This document shows positions 1 through 6,504 of a stretch of 13,714 nucleotides of DNA, in pieces. Numbering within the stretch: the first letter of the stretch is position 1; every line of letters begins with the position of its first letter. The translations under genes were made by a program, and so were the position numbers. The notes beneath the pieces were generated by a model, which saw only the letters and a list, made by a program, of their open reading frames with translations, was not told the DNA's origin and did not search any database. This DNA is from Lentisphaerota bacterium (GTDB lineage: Bacteria; Verrucomicrobiota; Kiritimatiellia; RFP12; UBA1067): contig JALHET010000049.1 of NCBI GenBank assembly GCA_022839525.1, forward strand, positions 1-13,714, in the 5' to 3' direction.

Positions 1-608
1 ACATGCAGCGCAACACCAAGGCTCAGGTGCTGAGCTCGACGTTCGACGAGGCGCCGGAGCGGCATGTCCAGGTGGCGGAGATGGTGATCGAGGTGGCTAA
101 GCGCCAGGTCGAGAACGGCCGCGACGTGGTGATCCTGCTCGACAGCATCACGCGGCTGGCGCGTGCCTACAACACGGTGCAGCCGCACAGCGGCAAGATC
201 CTGTCCGGCGGCGTGGACGCCAATGCGCTGCACAAGCCCAAACGCTTTTTCGGCGCGGCCCGCAACATCGAGAAGGGCGGCAGCCTGACCATCATCGCGA
301 CGGCGCTGGTCGATACCGGCAGCCGGATGGACGAGGTGATTTTCGAAGAGTTCAAGGGCACGGGGAACATGGAACTCTGTCTGGAACGGCAATTGGTCGA
401 CAAGCGCGTGTTTCCGGCTATCAACATCGAAAAGTCCGGCACCCGCAAGGAGGAGCTGCTTCTTTATCCCGAGGAGCTGAACCGCACGTGGATCTTGCGC
501 CGCGCGCTCAACGGCGTGCCGCCGGTCGAGGCGATGGAGATGATCGTCAAGCGGATTAAGAACACCAAGAGCAATGCGGAGTTTCTGGTCAGCATCAAAG
601 AGCAGTAA
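1..608 (+). CDS. rho: Transcription termination factor Rho, C-terminal part (5' end outside window)
   Basis: About 202 residues of the RecA-type motor domain of Rho, the hexameric RNA helicase that ends transcription at Rho-dependent sites and couples it to translation. The frame is open to the window edge; the first two bases (ac) fit the Asp codon of the conserved T-D-M stretch, so the first ATG at base 3 is internal. Visible signatures: the STFDE segment; Walker B with its continuation ([16 protein letters not shown]); the Q-loop region ([20 protein letters not shown]); the R-loop region [11 protein letters not shown]; and the Arg-finger region [10 protein letters not shown]. The end ([12 protein letters not shown]) matches the usual Rho terminus. 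The Walker A motif and the RNA-binding N-domain lie upstream of the window. No intrinsic terminator follows; the next gene starts 148 bp downstream. Confidence 0.98.
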   Translation, partial: MQRNTKAQVLSSTFDEAPERHVQVAEMVIEVAKRQVENGRDVVILLDSITRLARAYNTVQPHSGKILSGGVDANALHKPKRFFGAARNIEKGGSLTIIATALVDTGSRMDEVIFEEFKGTGNMELCLERQLVDKRVFPAINIEKSGTRKEELLLYPEELNRTWILRRALNGVPPVEAMEMIVKRIKNTKSNAEFLVSIKEQ

Positions 609-610
609 GG

Positions 611-635
611 CCTGAATCCGGCAATTAACCACAAC
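611..635 (+). repeat. Dispersed 25-bp repeat, copy 1
   Basis: Partner of the copy at 4545-4569, with 21 of 25 bases identical. It begins two bases after the rho stop codon and lies about 70 bp before the extended -10 of the tig promoter. The rest of the rho-tig gap holds a purine-rich stretch (640-651) but no gene. Confidence 0.5.
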
Positions 636-681
636 CACAAAGAGAAAGGAGTTGGAGAATCCGCACTTCAGAACTCCGGCA

Positions 682-710
682 TTCCATTTCCAAGGACACC
701 GTGATATAGT
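682..710 (+). promoter_or_regulatory. Possible promoter of tig-clpP-clpX
   Basis: An extended -10 element is visible: TG at 702-703, one base, then TATAGT at 705-710. The best -35 at 17 bp spacing is TTCCAT (682-687), which is poor. Extended -10 promoters tolerate a weak -35. The site lies about 47 bp before the chosen tig start. Inference from sequence only. Confidence 0.45.
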
Positions 711-756
711 AACCCCCCTTTTTTGGGTGCTGGAGGTAGGCGAAAGGTTTTATCGG

Positions 757-2049
757 ATGAAAGTGGAATCAAAGGTTGTCGGCCCCTGTAAGGTCAAAGT
801 GTTTGTCAAAGCCGAGGCGGATGAGACGCGGAAAGAGTACGAGGAGGTGTTGAAGGTCTTTCTGCGCGAAGGACGCGTCCCCGGCTTCCGTCCCGGCAAG
901 GTGCCGCGGGAGATCATCAAGCGGGATTTTCACAAGGAGATCACGGAAGAGGTTCAGGGCCGCCTGTTCCGAGCTTTGTACAGGCAGGCGCTCGAACAGA
1001 AGAAGATCGACATGGTGACAGTGCTGGACGTGGGCGACATGCTGTTTTCGCCGGAGACCGGCATCTCGTTCTCGATGACGGTGGAGGTGCGGCCCGAATT
1101 TAGCCTGCCGAAGTATAAGAAAATCCCGATCACCTTCGAGGATCCTGCGATCACCGAAGAACAAGTGGATGAACAGATCGGCCGCTTGCGTGAAGCGTTC
1201 GCGAAGTTTGAAGAGGCTCCGGAGGGGCATGAAGTCGGGCCGGGCGATCTGGTGAGCATCGATTTTGCCGGAAAAATAGGCGGGCGGCCCGTCAAAGAGG
1301 TTTCCCCGGAGGCTACGGCGATTTCCGAGGGGGCCGGTTTCTGGCTCCAAGTGGAAGAGGGCCGTTTCCTTTCTGAGATCGTTCAGGCGCTCAAGGGCAT
1401 GAAGGCGGGTGAGGACGCAGAGGTGGCCGTCACGTTCGACAACGGGTATCCGGTGGAGGCGTTGCGCGGGAAGGACGCTGTCTATCAGGTGACAGTCAAG
1501 GCTGTGCGCATGCGCGTGTTGCCGAAGGACGAGGATCTGTTCGCACAGTTGAAGGTGGAGTCCCTTGAAAAGTTGCGCGAACAGGCCCGGGCGGGCCTGC
1601 TGGAGTCGGCGAATCAGGCTGAGCGGCAGCGCCGCGAGCAGATGGTGATCGAGTTCCTGCTCAAGAAAACCGACTTCGAAATGCCGGAATCGCAGGTCGC
1701 CGAAGAGATCAACGTCACGTTGGACCGGATGATGAGCGAAGCGCATTACCGGGGTCTGACGCGGGAGGACTTGGAGAAAAACCGCGCGCAGATCATTGAG
1801 AGCGCGACGGCGGCTGCCAAGCGGCAGTTGAGGCTGCGGTATATCCTGGGAAGCATTGCCGGGAAGGAGGGGATCACGGTGACCGACGAGGAGGTCTCAC
1901 AGAAGATCGCGGAGATGTCGGTGGAGATGCGCCTCACGGCGGAGAAGCTCCGCGCGCAGATCGAAAAGAACGGCCGTATGGACATGTTGCGGGAGCAGAT
2001 CCGCGATGGGAAGACGGTGCGGTTCCTGTTGGACGAGGCCAAGCAGTAA
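757..2049 (+). CDS. tig: Trigger factor, ribosome-associated chaperone and prolyl isomerase
   Basis: 430 residues, the usual length. Trigger factor binds near the ribosomal exit tunnel and helps nascent chains fold. The start at ATG 757 is supported because it places the ribosome-docking signature GFRPGK at residues 43-48, the same numbering as in E. coli, and because AAAGG (743-747) sits 9 bp upstream. The frame is open back to a TTG at 652, but the added 35 residues do not resemble the family. The N-terminal ribosome-binding domain covers roughly 1-115. An FKBP-type domain follows at about 150-245 ([32 protein letters not shown]). The charged helical C-terminal chaperone arms include the conserved MVIEFLLKK and [10 protein letters not shown] segments. 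Next come clpP and clpX, the order found in many bacteria. Confidence 0.97.
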   Translation: MKVESKVVGPCKVKVFVKAEADETRKEYEEVLKVFLREGRVPGFRPGKVPREIIKRDFHKEITEEVQGRLFRALYRQALEQKKIDMVTVLDVGDMLFSPETGISFSMTVEVRPEFSLPKYKKIPITFEDPAITEEQVDEQIGRLREAFAKFEEAPEGHEVGPGDLVSIDFAGKIGGRPVKEVSPEATAISEGAGFWLQVEEGRFLSEIVQALKGMKAGEDAEVAVTFDNGYPVEALRGKDAVYQVTVKAVRMRVLPKDEDLFAQLKVESLEKLREQARAGLLESANQAERQRREQMVIEFLLKKTDFEMPESQVAEEINVTLDRMMSEAHYRGLTREDLEKNRAQIIESATAAAKRQLRLRYILGSIAGKEGITVTDEEVSQKIAEMSVEMRLTAEKLRAQIEKNGRMDMLREQIRDGKTVRFLLDEAKQ

Positions 2050-2064
2050 ATTCCCGTAGGGGCA

Positions 2065-2082
2065 GGCCGGTATGCGCCGGCC
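2065..2082 (+). other. Short hairpin between tig and clpP
   Basis: GGCCGG (2065-2070) and CCGGCC (2077-2082) form a 6-bp GC stem around a TATGCG loop, just after the tig stop. No T-run follows, so this is not an intrinsic terminator. A third GGCCG copy lies at 2088-2092, immediately before the clpP Shine-Dalgarno, so alternative pairing near that ribosome binding site is possible. It may be an mRNA-processing or stability element, or chance in GC-rich DNA. Confidence 0.35.
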
Positions 2083-2105
2083 TTGTGGGCCGGAAAGGAA
2101 AGAGA

Positions 2106-2717
2106 ATGCACTCGAGTCAGGCATCCATGTTGGTTCCGATCGTCGTCGAGCAGACGGGCCGCGGCGAGCGCGCGTACGACATCTATTCGCGCCTTTTGCA
2201 AGACCGCATCGTTTTTATCGGCACGGGGATTACGGATGAGGTCAGCAATCTGATCATCGCCCAGTTGCTTTTTCTTCAGGCGCAGGATGCGGCCAAAGAG
2301 ATTTCGGTCTATATCAACTCGCCGGGCGGCTCGGTGACGGCGGGTCTGGCGATTTACGATACCATGCAGTTTATCACGTGCGATGTGGCCACCTATTGCG
2401 TGGGGCAGGCGGCGAGTATGGGCGCGGTGCTGTTGGCGGCGGGGCGCAAGGGCAAGCGCTTCTCACTGCCCAATGCCCGGATCATGATCCACCAGCCGTG
2501 GGGCGGCGCCGAAGGCAAGGCCTCGGATATCAGTATCGCCGCGAAGGAAATCCTGCGTCTCAAGGACCGGCTCAACGAAATTCTCGCTGCCCACACGGGC
2601 AAGAGCGTCGATGTGTTGTCAAACGACACCGAACGCGACTATTTCATGTCGGCGGAAGAGGCCAAGGCGTACGGGCTGGTGGATGAAGTGTTGGTGAAGC
2701 GTCTCCCGGAGAAATAA
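2106..2717 (+). CDS. clpP: ATP-dependent Clp protease proteolytic subunit ClpP
   Basis: 203 residues. ClpP is the serine peptidase that stacks as two heptameric rings and degrades substrates fed in by ClpX or ClpA. The catalytic triad is visible: Ser104 in GQAASMGA, His129 in MIHQPWGG and Asp178 in TERDYFMS. The [20 protein letters not shown] segment is typical. The start at ATG 2106 is preceded by AAGGA (2095-2099) at 6 bp; an upstream in-frame GTG at 2085 would put that site inside the coding region. The N-terminus ([24 protein letters not shown]) fits the usual short propeptide, with processing probably before the MLVPIV segment. The stop lies 4 bp from clpX, so the two are almost certainly co-transcribed. 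Confidence 0.98.
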   Translation: MHSSQASMLVPIVVEQTGRGERAYDIYSRLLQDRIVFIGTGITDEVSNLIIAQLLFLQAQDAAKEISVYINSPGGSVTAGLAIYDTMQFITCDVATYCVGQAASMGAVLLAAGRKGKRFSLPNARIMIHQPWGGAEGKASDISIAAKEILRLKDRLNEILAAHTGKSVDVLSNDTERDYFMSAEEAKAYGLVDEVLVKRLPEK

Positions 2718-2721
2718 ACGT

Positions 2722-3996
2722 ATGGCACGCCGTTCCCCTCCCCCCCCGACTGAAGACATGACCTGTTCGTTTTGCGGCAAGAACGGGAAGTCTGGTGCAA
2801 TCATCATTCCCGGCCCAGGTGGCGCCAACATCTGTGGCGACTGCGTTGACATTTGCACGCGGATTGTGGCGGAGAACTCGCCGGGTGCCAGAAAAGGCGG
2901 CGCCGGCGCTCTGCCCGCGCTGAAAGTGCCGCCGCCCGCCGAGATCAAGAGTTTCCTTGACCAGTACATCATCGGCCACGAGCATACCAAAAAGATGCTG
3001 GCGGTCGCGGTACACAACCATTACCAGCGGCTGAACCAGCCTCTGGGCGGCAAAGGCGATGCGTTTGCGGATGTGGAGATTGAGAAGAGCAACATCCTGC
3101 TGATCGGCCCCACCGGTTGCGGCAAGACCCTTTTCGCCCGGACGCTGGCCCGCCTTCTGGACGTGCCGTTCGCGATCGCCGACGCGACGACGATCACCGA
3201 GGCCGGGTACGTCGGCGAAGACGTGGAGAACATCCTGCTGTATCTGATTCAGGCGGCGGATATGGACGTGCGCAAGGCGGAGCGCGGCATCGTCTACATC
3301 GACGAGATCGACAAGAGCGCGCGCAAGACCGAGAACGTCTCGATCACCCGCGACGTTTCGGGCGAGGGCGTGCAGCAGGCCTTGCTCAAGATTCTCGAGG
3401 GCACGGTTTCACGCGTGCCGCCCCAGGGGGGGCGGAAGCATCCGCAGCAAGAGTACATCTCCATCAATACGCGGAACATCCTCTTCATCTGCGGCGGCGC
3501 GTTCGTGGGGCTGGAATCTATTGTGCGGCAGCGTGAAGGGCGTCAGACGATCGGGTACGCCGAACAGAATACGGCCGCGCGCAAGCAGAAGGCCAAGGAC
3601 GGACGGCCCGCGCCGCTGGCCGTCCAGCCGGAGGACCTGATCCGGTTCGGGCTGATCCCGGAGTTTGTCGGGCGCCTTCCTGTGCTGACGTCGATGAGCG
3701 AGATGACCGAGGACGATCTTGTGCGCATCTTGACCGAGCCCAAGAACTGCCTGACCCGGCAATACCAGAAGCTGCTCGCCATGGAAAACGTGAAGCTGAC
3801 CTTTGACGAGGCGGCGTTGCGCGGGATGGCCAAGCTGGCCATGAAGCGCAAGGCGGGCGCGCGCGGGCTCCGCGCGGTGATGGAAGACCTCATGATGGAG
3901 ATCATGTACGAGGCACCGGGCAATCCGGCGCTCAAAAACATCCGCATCACGGCCGAGATGGTTCAGGCGCAGGCCGAGGGCGGTGATGCCGCTTAG
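2722..3996 (+). CDS. clpX: ATP-dependent Clp protease ATP-binding subunit ClpX
   Basis: 424 residues, the usual length. ClpX is the AAA+ unfoldase that recognises tagged substrates and threads them into ClpP. The N-terminal zinc-binding domain has Cys15, Cys18, Cys38 and Cys41. The AAA+ core shows Walker A GPTGCGKT (129-136), pore loop GYVG (162-165), Walker B IVYIDEID (190-197), the RKH loop (238-240), the Arg-finger region [11 protein letters not shown] (310-320) and sensor 2 GARGLR (379-384). The ClpP-docking tripeptide, IGF in most species, reads IGY here (277-279). The start follows clpP by only 4 bp with no separate strong Shine-Dalgarno, suggesting translational coupling. The C-terminus is short and polar. 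An inverted repeat follows the stop. Confidence 0.98.
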   Translation: MARRSPPPPTEDMTCSFCGKNGKSGAIIIPGPGGANICGDCVDICTRIVAENSPGARKGGAGALPALKVPPPAEIKSFLDQYIIGHEHTKKMLAVAVHNHYQRLNQPLGGKGDAFADVEIEKSNILLIGPTGCGKTLFARTLARLLDVPFAIADATTITEAGYVGEDVENILLYLIQAADMDVRKAERGIVYIDEIDKSARKTENVSITRDVSGEGVQQALLKILEGTVSRVPPQGGRKHPQQEYISINTRNILFICGGAFVGLESIVRQREGRQTIGYAEQNTAARKQKAKDGRPAPLAVQPEDLIRFGLIPEFVGRLPVLTSMSEMTEDDLVRILTEPKNCLTRQYQKLLAMENVKLTFDEAALRGMAKLAMKRKAGARGLRAVMEDLMMEIMYEAPGNPALKNIRITAEMVQAQAEGGDAA

Positions 3997-3997
3997 A

Positions 3998-4104
3998 GTC
4001 TGTTAGGCGTTTAGACGGTTAGGGGCTGCTGGGTGCTGGCCAGCGCATGTCTTTTTGTCTGGAAGCACGTTCTGCCTAACAGTCTAAACCGCTAACAGCC
4101 TTTT
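3998..4104 (+). terminator. Long imperfect inverted repeat between clpX and panD, with T-run
   Basis: The arms 3998-4023 and 4075-4100 are complementary at 22 of 26 positions, and TTTT (4101-4104) follows directly. The spacer is 51 bp and holds the 10-bp palindrome GCTGGCCAGC (4035-4044). Each arm is built from the related words CTGTTAG, GTTTAGAC and GGTTAG, which looks like a repetitive element. Its position between convergent genes suits a terminator for clpX transcripts and perhaps for panD. The arms are AT-richer than the flanks. The function is inferred from position and structure. Confidence 0.55.
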
Positions 4105-4108
4105 CTCG

Positions 4109-4468
4109 TCACACGGTTGCGGCGACGATGCGGTTCCGCTCGTCGAGGCGCACGATCTTCGGGTGGTGCGAGGCGCGTTCGGTCTCGTCGAGCTGGCACC
4201 AGACCATGACGATCAGCCGGTCGCCGAGCGTGCCTTTGTAGGCGGCGGCGCCGTTCAGGCAGGCCACGCCGCTGCCGCGCGGACCGCGGATGGCGTAGGT
4301 CTCGAAGCGTTTGCCGTTGTCGAGGTTGGCGACGAGCAGTTTTTCGTAGCTGAGGATGCCGACCGCATCCATCAGATCCTCATCGATCGTGAGGCTTCCC
4401 TCGTACTCCTTGTCGGCCTGCGTCACGCGCAAATGGTGCAGTTTAGCTTTTAGAAGCGTGCAGAGCAT
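4109..4468 (-). CDS. panD: Aspartate 1-decarboxylase proenzyme
   Basis: 119 residues. PanD makes beta-alanine from L-aspartate for pantothenate and CoA synthesis. It is made as a proenzyme that cleaves itself to create a pyruvoyl cofactor. The self-cleavage site Gly24-Ser25 is present in YEGSLTID with exactly the family numbering. Lys9, Arg54, Tyr58 and the NGAAA motif from Asn72 also sit at their expected positions, which confirms both start and function. The start is preceded by AAAGGG (4474-4479 on the opposite strand) at 5 bp. The gene stands alone, convergent with clpX and divergent from lnt, and no other pantothenate gene is in the window. It has its own well-formed promoter. Confidence 0.97.
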   Translation of the reverse strand: MLCTLLKAKLHHLRVTQADKEYEGSLTIDEDLMDAVGILSYEKLLVANLDNGKRFETYAIRGPRGSGVACLNGAAAYKGTLGDRLIVMVWCQLDETERASHHPKIVRLDERNRIVAATV

Positions 4469-4495
4469 GGTATCCCTTTAAGAAAAGAGGGCGCA

Positions 4496-4524
4496 AGGAT
4501 AAGCCCCCCCCCGGAAATTTGCAA
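4496..4524 (-). promoter_or_regulatory. panD promoter with poly-G spacer
   Basis: Read on the minus strand: TTGCAA (4519-4524), a 17-bp spacer, then TATCCT (4496-4501). Initiation would fall near 4489, about 20 bases before the start codon. The spacer contains nine consecutive G (C at 4504-4512 on the plus strand). A change in tract length would change the -35/-10 spacing. Confidence 0.7.
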
Positions 4525-4544
4525 GTCCGATTCGCGGCATTAAA

Positions 4545-4569
4545 CCTGAATTCGGCAATTCACTGCAAC
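4545..4569 (+). repeat. Dispersed 25-bp repeat, copy 2
   Basis: This stretch matches 611-635 at 21 of 25 positions; the shared core is CCTGAATYCGGCAATT. Both copies are intergenic, in the same orientation, and upstream of a promoter-like sequence and a gene (tig or lnt). The role is unknown. It may be a remnant of a genome-wide repeat. Confidence 0.5.
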
Positions 4570-4633
4570 GGCCATTTCGATCTCGCGCGGAGAGTTGCCA
4601 AAAGCAGAAGTGCTGTGGACGTTCTGTCCCGTG

Positions 4634-4663
4634 TTGCGTCCCGGCCGCATGGCTTGATATGCT
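4634..4663 (+). promoter_or_regulatory. Likely lnt promoter
   Basis: TTGCGT (4634-4639), 18 bp, then TATGCT (4658-4663), with TG one base upstream of the -10 (extended -10). It gives an untranslated leader of about 140 bases before lnt. It points away from the panD promoter, so 4496-4663 is a divergent regulatory region. Confidence 0.5.
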
Positions 4664-4717
4664 GATAAACAACGGGGAAAAGGTGACGGTGATGAACGGA
4701 AAAAGAGGGGATCGGAA

Positions 4718-4768
4718 ATGGAACCGATGAGCCACACCTTTGTCTGGTGCGAGCTCAAGCGCGTGTAA
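4718..4768 (+). CDS. Possible 16-residue leader peptide upstream of lnt
   Basis: A short ORF (ATG at 4718, TAA at 4766-4768) encodes MEPMSHTFVWCELKRV. GAGGGG (4705-4710) sits 7 bp before its ATG, a better ribosome binding site than that of several genes here. It ends 44 bp before the chosen lnt start. An even shorter ORF (4692-4730) overlaps it. It could be a regulatory upstream ORF or the stub of a lost gene. No known leader peptide matches. Translation is inferred only from the binding site. Confidence 0.3.
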   Translation: MEPMSHTFVWCELKRV

Positions 4769-4812
4769 GTCCGGTAGGTTCAGTTTATGGGCGTGCAGAG
4801 GAGAATGAGGCT

Positions 4813-6504
4813 GTGACACAAGAAAAGGGAGTGCGGGTGCTGAAGGGCTCGGCCGGGGTGGCCAGCGGCCTACTACTGTGGACAGCGTTTCCGCCGCAGG
4901 CGCAAGCGGAAAGCGCATGGCTGGCGCTCGCGCCGCTTTTTCTGGTGATCCGGCACAGTACGCCGAAGGGGGCGTTCGGCTGGGCTTGGCTGAGCGGTCT
5001 GGTTTTCTGGGTGTTGACGTTGAGCTGGTTTCCCGCGATCATCAAAAACGAAGGGCCTTGGCCCTTGGTGATTCTGGGGCAGGTGGCGCTTGCGGCGTGG
5101 TGCGCGGCCTTCTTGGCGGTCTACGCGTATGCGTCGGCCCGCGTATGGCGGTGGGCGGGTGCGGCGTCGGGATGGCGGCGTGTGACGGCGGTGGTGGTTC
5201 TTGACCCTCTGATGTGGGCGGGTACGGAGGTTGCGCGAGGCTGTTTGTTTTCGGGGTTTGCGTGGAATTTTCTGGGGGTGAGCCAAGTGGCCAACCTGCC
5301 GTTGATTCAGGTGGCGTCGGTGGCTGGGGTGTATGGCGTGTCGGCGTTGCTGGTGTTGGCGAATGGCGCGGTTGCGGGCATGTTGGAGCGTGCCGCCGCG
5401 CCGTTCATCGCGCGGCTGACGCGTCAGCCGTGCGGAGCGCCGTCGTTCGCGGTACGGCTGTTGCGCTCGGCCGAGAGCCTCCTGCCGTTCGCGCTCGTGA
5501 TGGGCTGTTGGGTTTGGGGGGTCGGGCGTGTGAACGGGTGGAAACGGGAGGAGGGGGAGGCAGCCGTGTGGCGGGTCGCGCTGGTGCAGCCCAATTCGCC
5601 CTGCATCTTCACGATGAATGGCGAAACGATGCGGTCACAGCTCGACCTGCTGGTGAATCAGACACGGCTGGCGGGGGCGGCCAGGCCGGATGTGGTGGTG
5701 TGGCCAGAAACAGCGGTGTTGGGATCGGTGCCTGACCAGCCGCAGACTATGAAGATGATCCGCGATGGCGCGGCGGCGGCGGGCGCGCCGCTGTTGACCG
5801 GAACGCTGGAAACCGAACCGGTGGGTGTGACGCCGTCCGCGCCCGAGGGTCTGCTGTTCTATAATGCGGCGTGGCTTTTTTCGGCGTCGGGCGAAACAAT
5901 GGGGCGATACCGCAAGCGTCATTTGGTGCCCTTTGGCGAGTATATCCCGCTGGATAAGACATTCCCGTTCCTGCAGCGGCTGGCGCCGACGGGCGTGAGC
6001 TGCACACCGGGGGTCGGGCCGGGGCTCCTGCAGGTGACGCGGAAGGCGGGAGACGTGTTGAGTCTGGGGCCGATGATCTGCTTCGAGGATACGGTGCCGT
6101 CGCTGAGCCGTGAAGCGGTACGGGCGGGCGCCCGGCTGCTGGTGCTGATGACCAATGACGCATGGTTCAACGGGTCAATCGAGCCGGTGCAGCACATGAA
6201 CCAGTCTGTGTTCCGTGCGGTGGAGAACGGTGTGCCGCTGGTGCGGGCGGCCAATTCGGGGGTGTCCTGCGCCGTGGATGCGGTGGGGCGGGTGAAGCGC
6301 TTGGAGTCCAATGGCGCGGTATCGGATTTTCCCGGTTTTATGGTGACTCAGGTGGCGGTACCGGAAATTCCGTTGCGTGCGCCGTATACGACATGGGGAG
6401 ATTGGGTGTTGGGGATACCCGGCGCGGTCTTGCTCGCGACATTGCCCGTGGTCGGCACCGTGCGGGACCGGCGCGCGCGCCGGAGAGAGGGGGATGTGGG
6501 ATGA
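4813..6504 (+). CDS. lnt: Apolipoprotein N-acyltransferase
   Basis: 563 residues from GTG 4813. Lnt adds the third acyl chain to the N-terminal cysteine of lipoproteins at the periplasmic face of the inner membrane. The N-terminal ~245 residues hold several hydrophobic segments. The nitrilase-type domain follows, with the catalytic triad Glu299 (VVVWPETAVLG), Lys368 (RYRKRHLVPFGE) and Cys423 (GPMICFEDT); Glu376 in VPFGE is also conserved, as is MTNDAWF. A last membrane segment at about 531-550 ends in an Arg-rich cytoplasmic tail. GTG 4813 was chosen because AGGAG (4799-4803) lies 9 bp upstream; a GTG at 4747 would add 22 polar residues. The stop overlaps the next start (ATGA, 6501-6504), implying translational coupling. 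Confidence 0.95.
   Translation: MTQEKGVRVLKGSAGVASGLLLWTAFPPQAQAESAWLALAPLFLVIRHSTPKGAFGWAWLSGLVFWVLTLSWFPAIIKNEGPWPLVILGQVALAAWCAAFLAVYAYASARVWRWAGAASGWRRVTAVVVLDPLMWAGTEVARGCLFSGFAWNFLGVSQVANLPLIQVASVAGVYGVSALLVLANGAVAGMLERAAAPFIARLTRQPCGAPSFAVRLLRSAESLLPFALVMGCWVWGVGRVNGWKREEGEAAVWRVALVQPNSPCIFTMNGETMRSQLDLLVNQTRLAGAARPDVVVWPETAVLGSVPDQPQTMKMIRDGAAAAGAPLLTGTLETEPVGVTPSAPEGLLFYNAAWLFSASGETMGRYRKRHLVPFGEYIPLDKTFPFLQRLAPTGVSCTPGVGPGLLQVTRKAGDVLSLGPMICFEDTVPSLSREAVRAGARLLVLMTNDAWFNGSIEPVQHMNQSVFRAVENGVPLVRAANSGVSCAVDAVGRVKRLESNGAVSDFPGFMVTQVAVPEIPLRAPYTTWGDWVLGIPGAVLLATLPVVGTVRDRRARRREGDVG

Noticed and set aside
652..756. TTG start at 652 extending tig by 35 residues
   Set aside because: AAAGGAG touches the TTG with no spacing, the residues do not match trigger factor, and ATG 757 restores the family numbering.
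769..1746. 325-residue open frame antisense to tig
   Set aside because: It is a shadow of a well-supported trigger factor gene with a skewed amino-acid composition; no independent evidence.
4163..4453. 96-residue plus-strand frame across panD
   Set aside because: The panD catalytic residues match the family exactly on the minus strand, so the plus frame is a shadow.
4747..4812. GTG 4747 as start of lnt
   Set aside because: It adds 22 polar residues with no ribosome binding site at the right distance; GTG 4813 has AGGAG at 9 bp.
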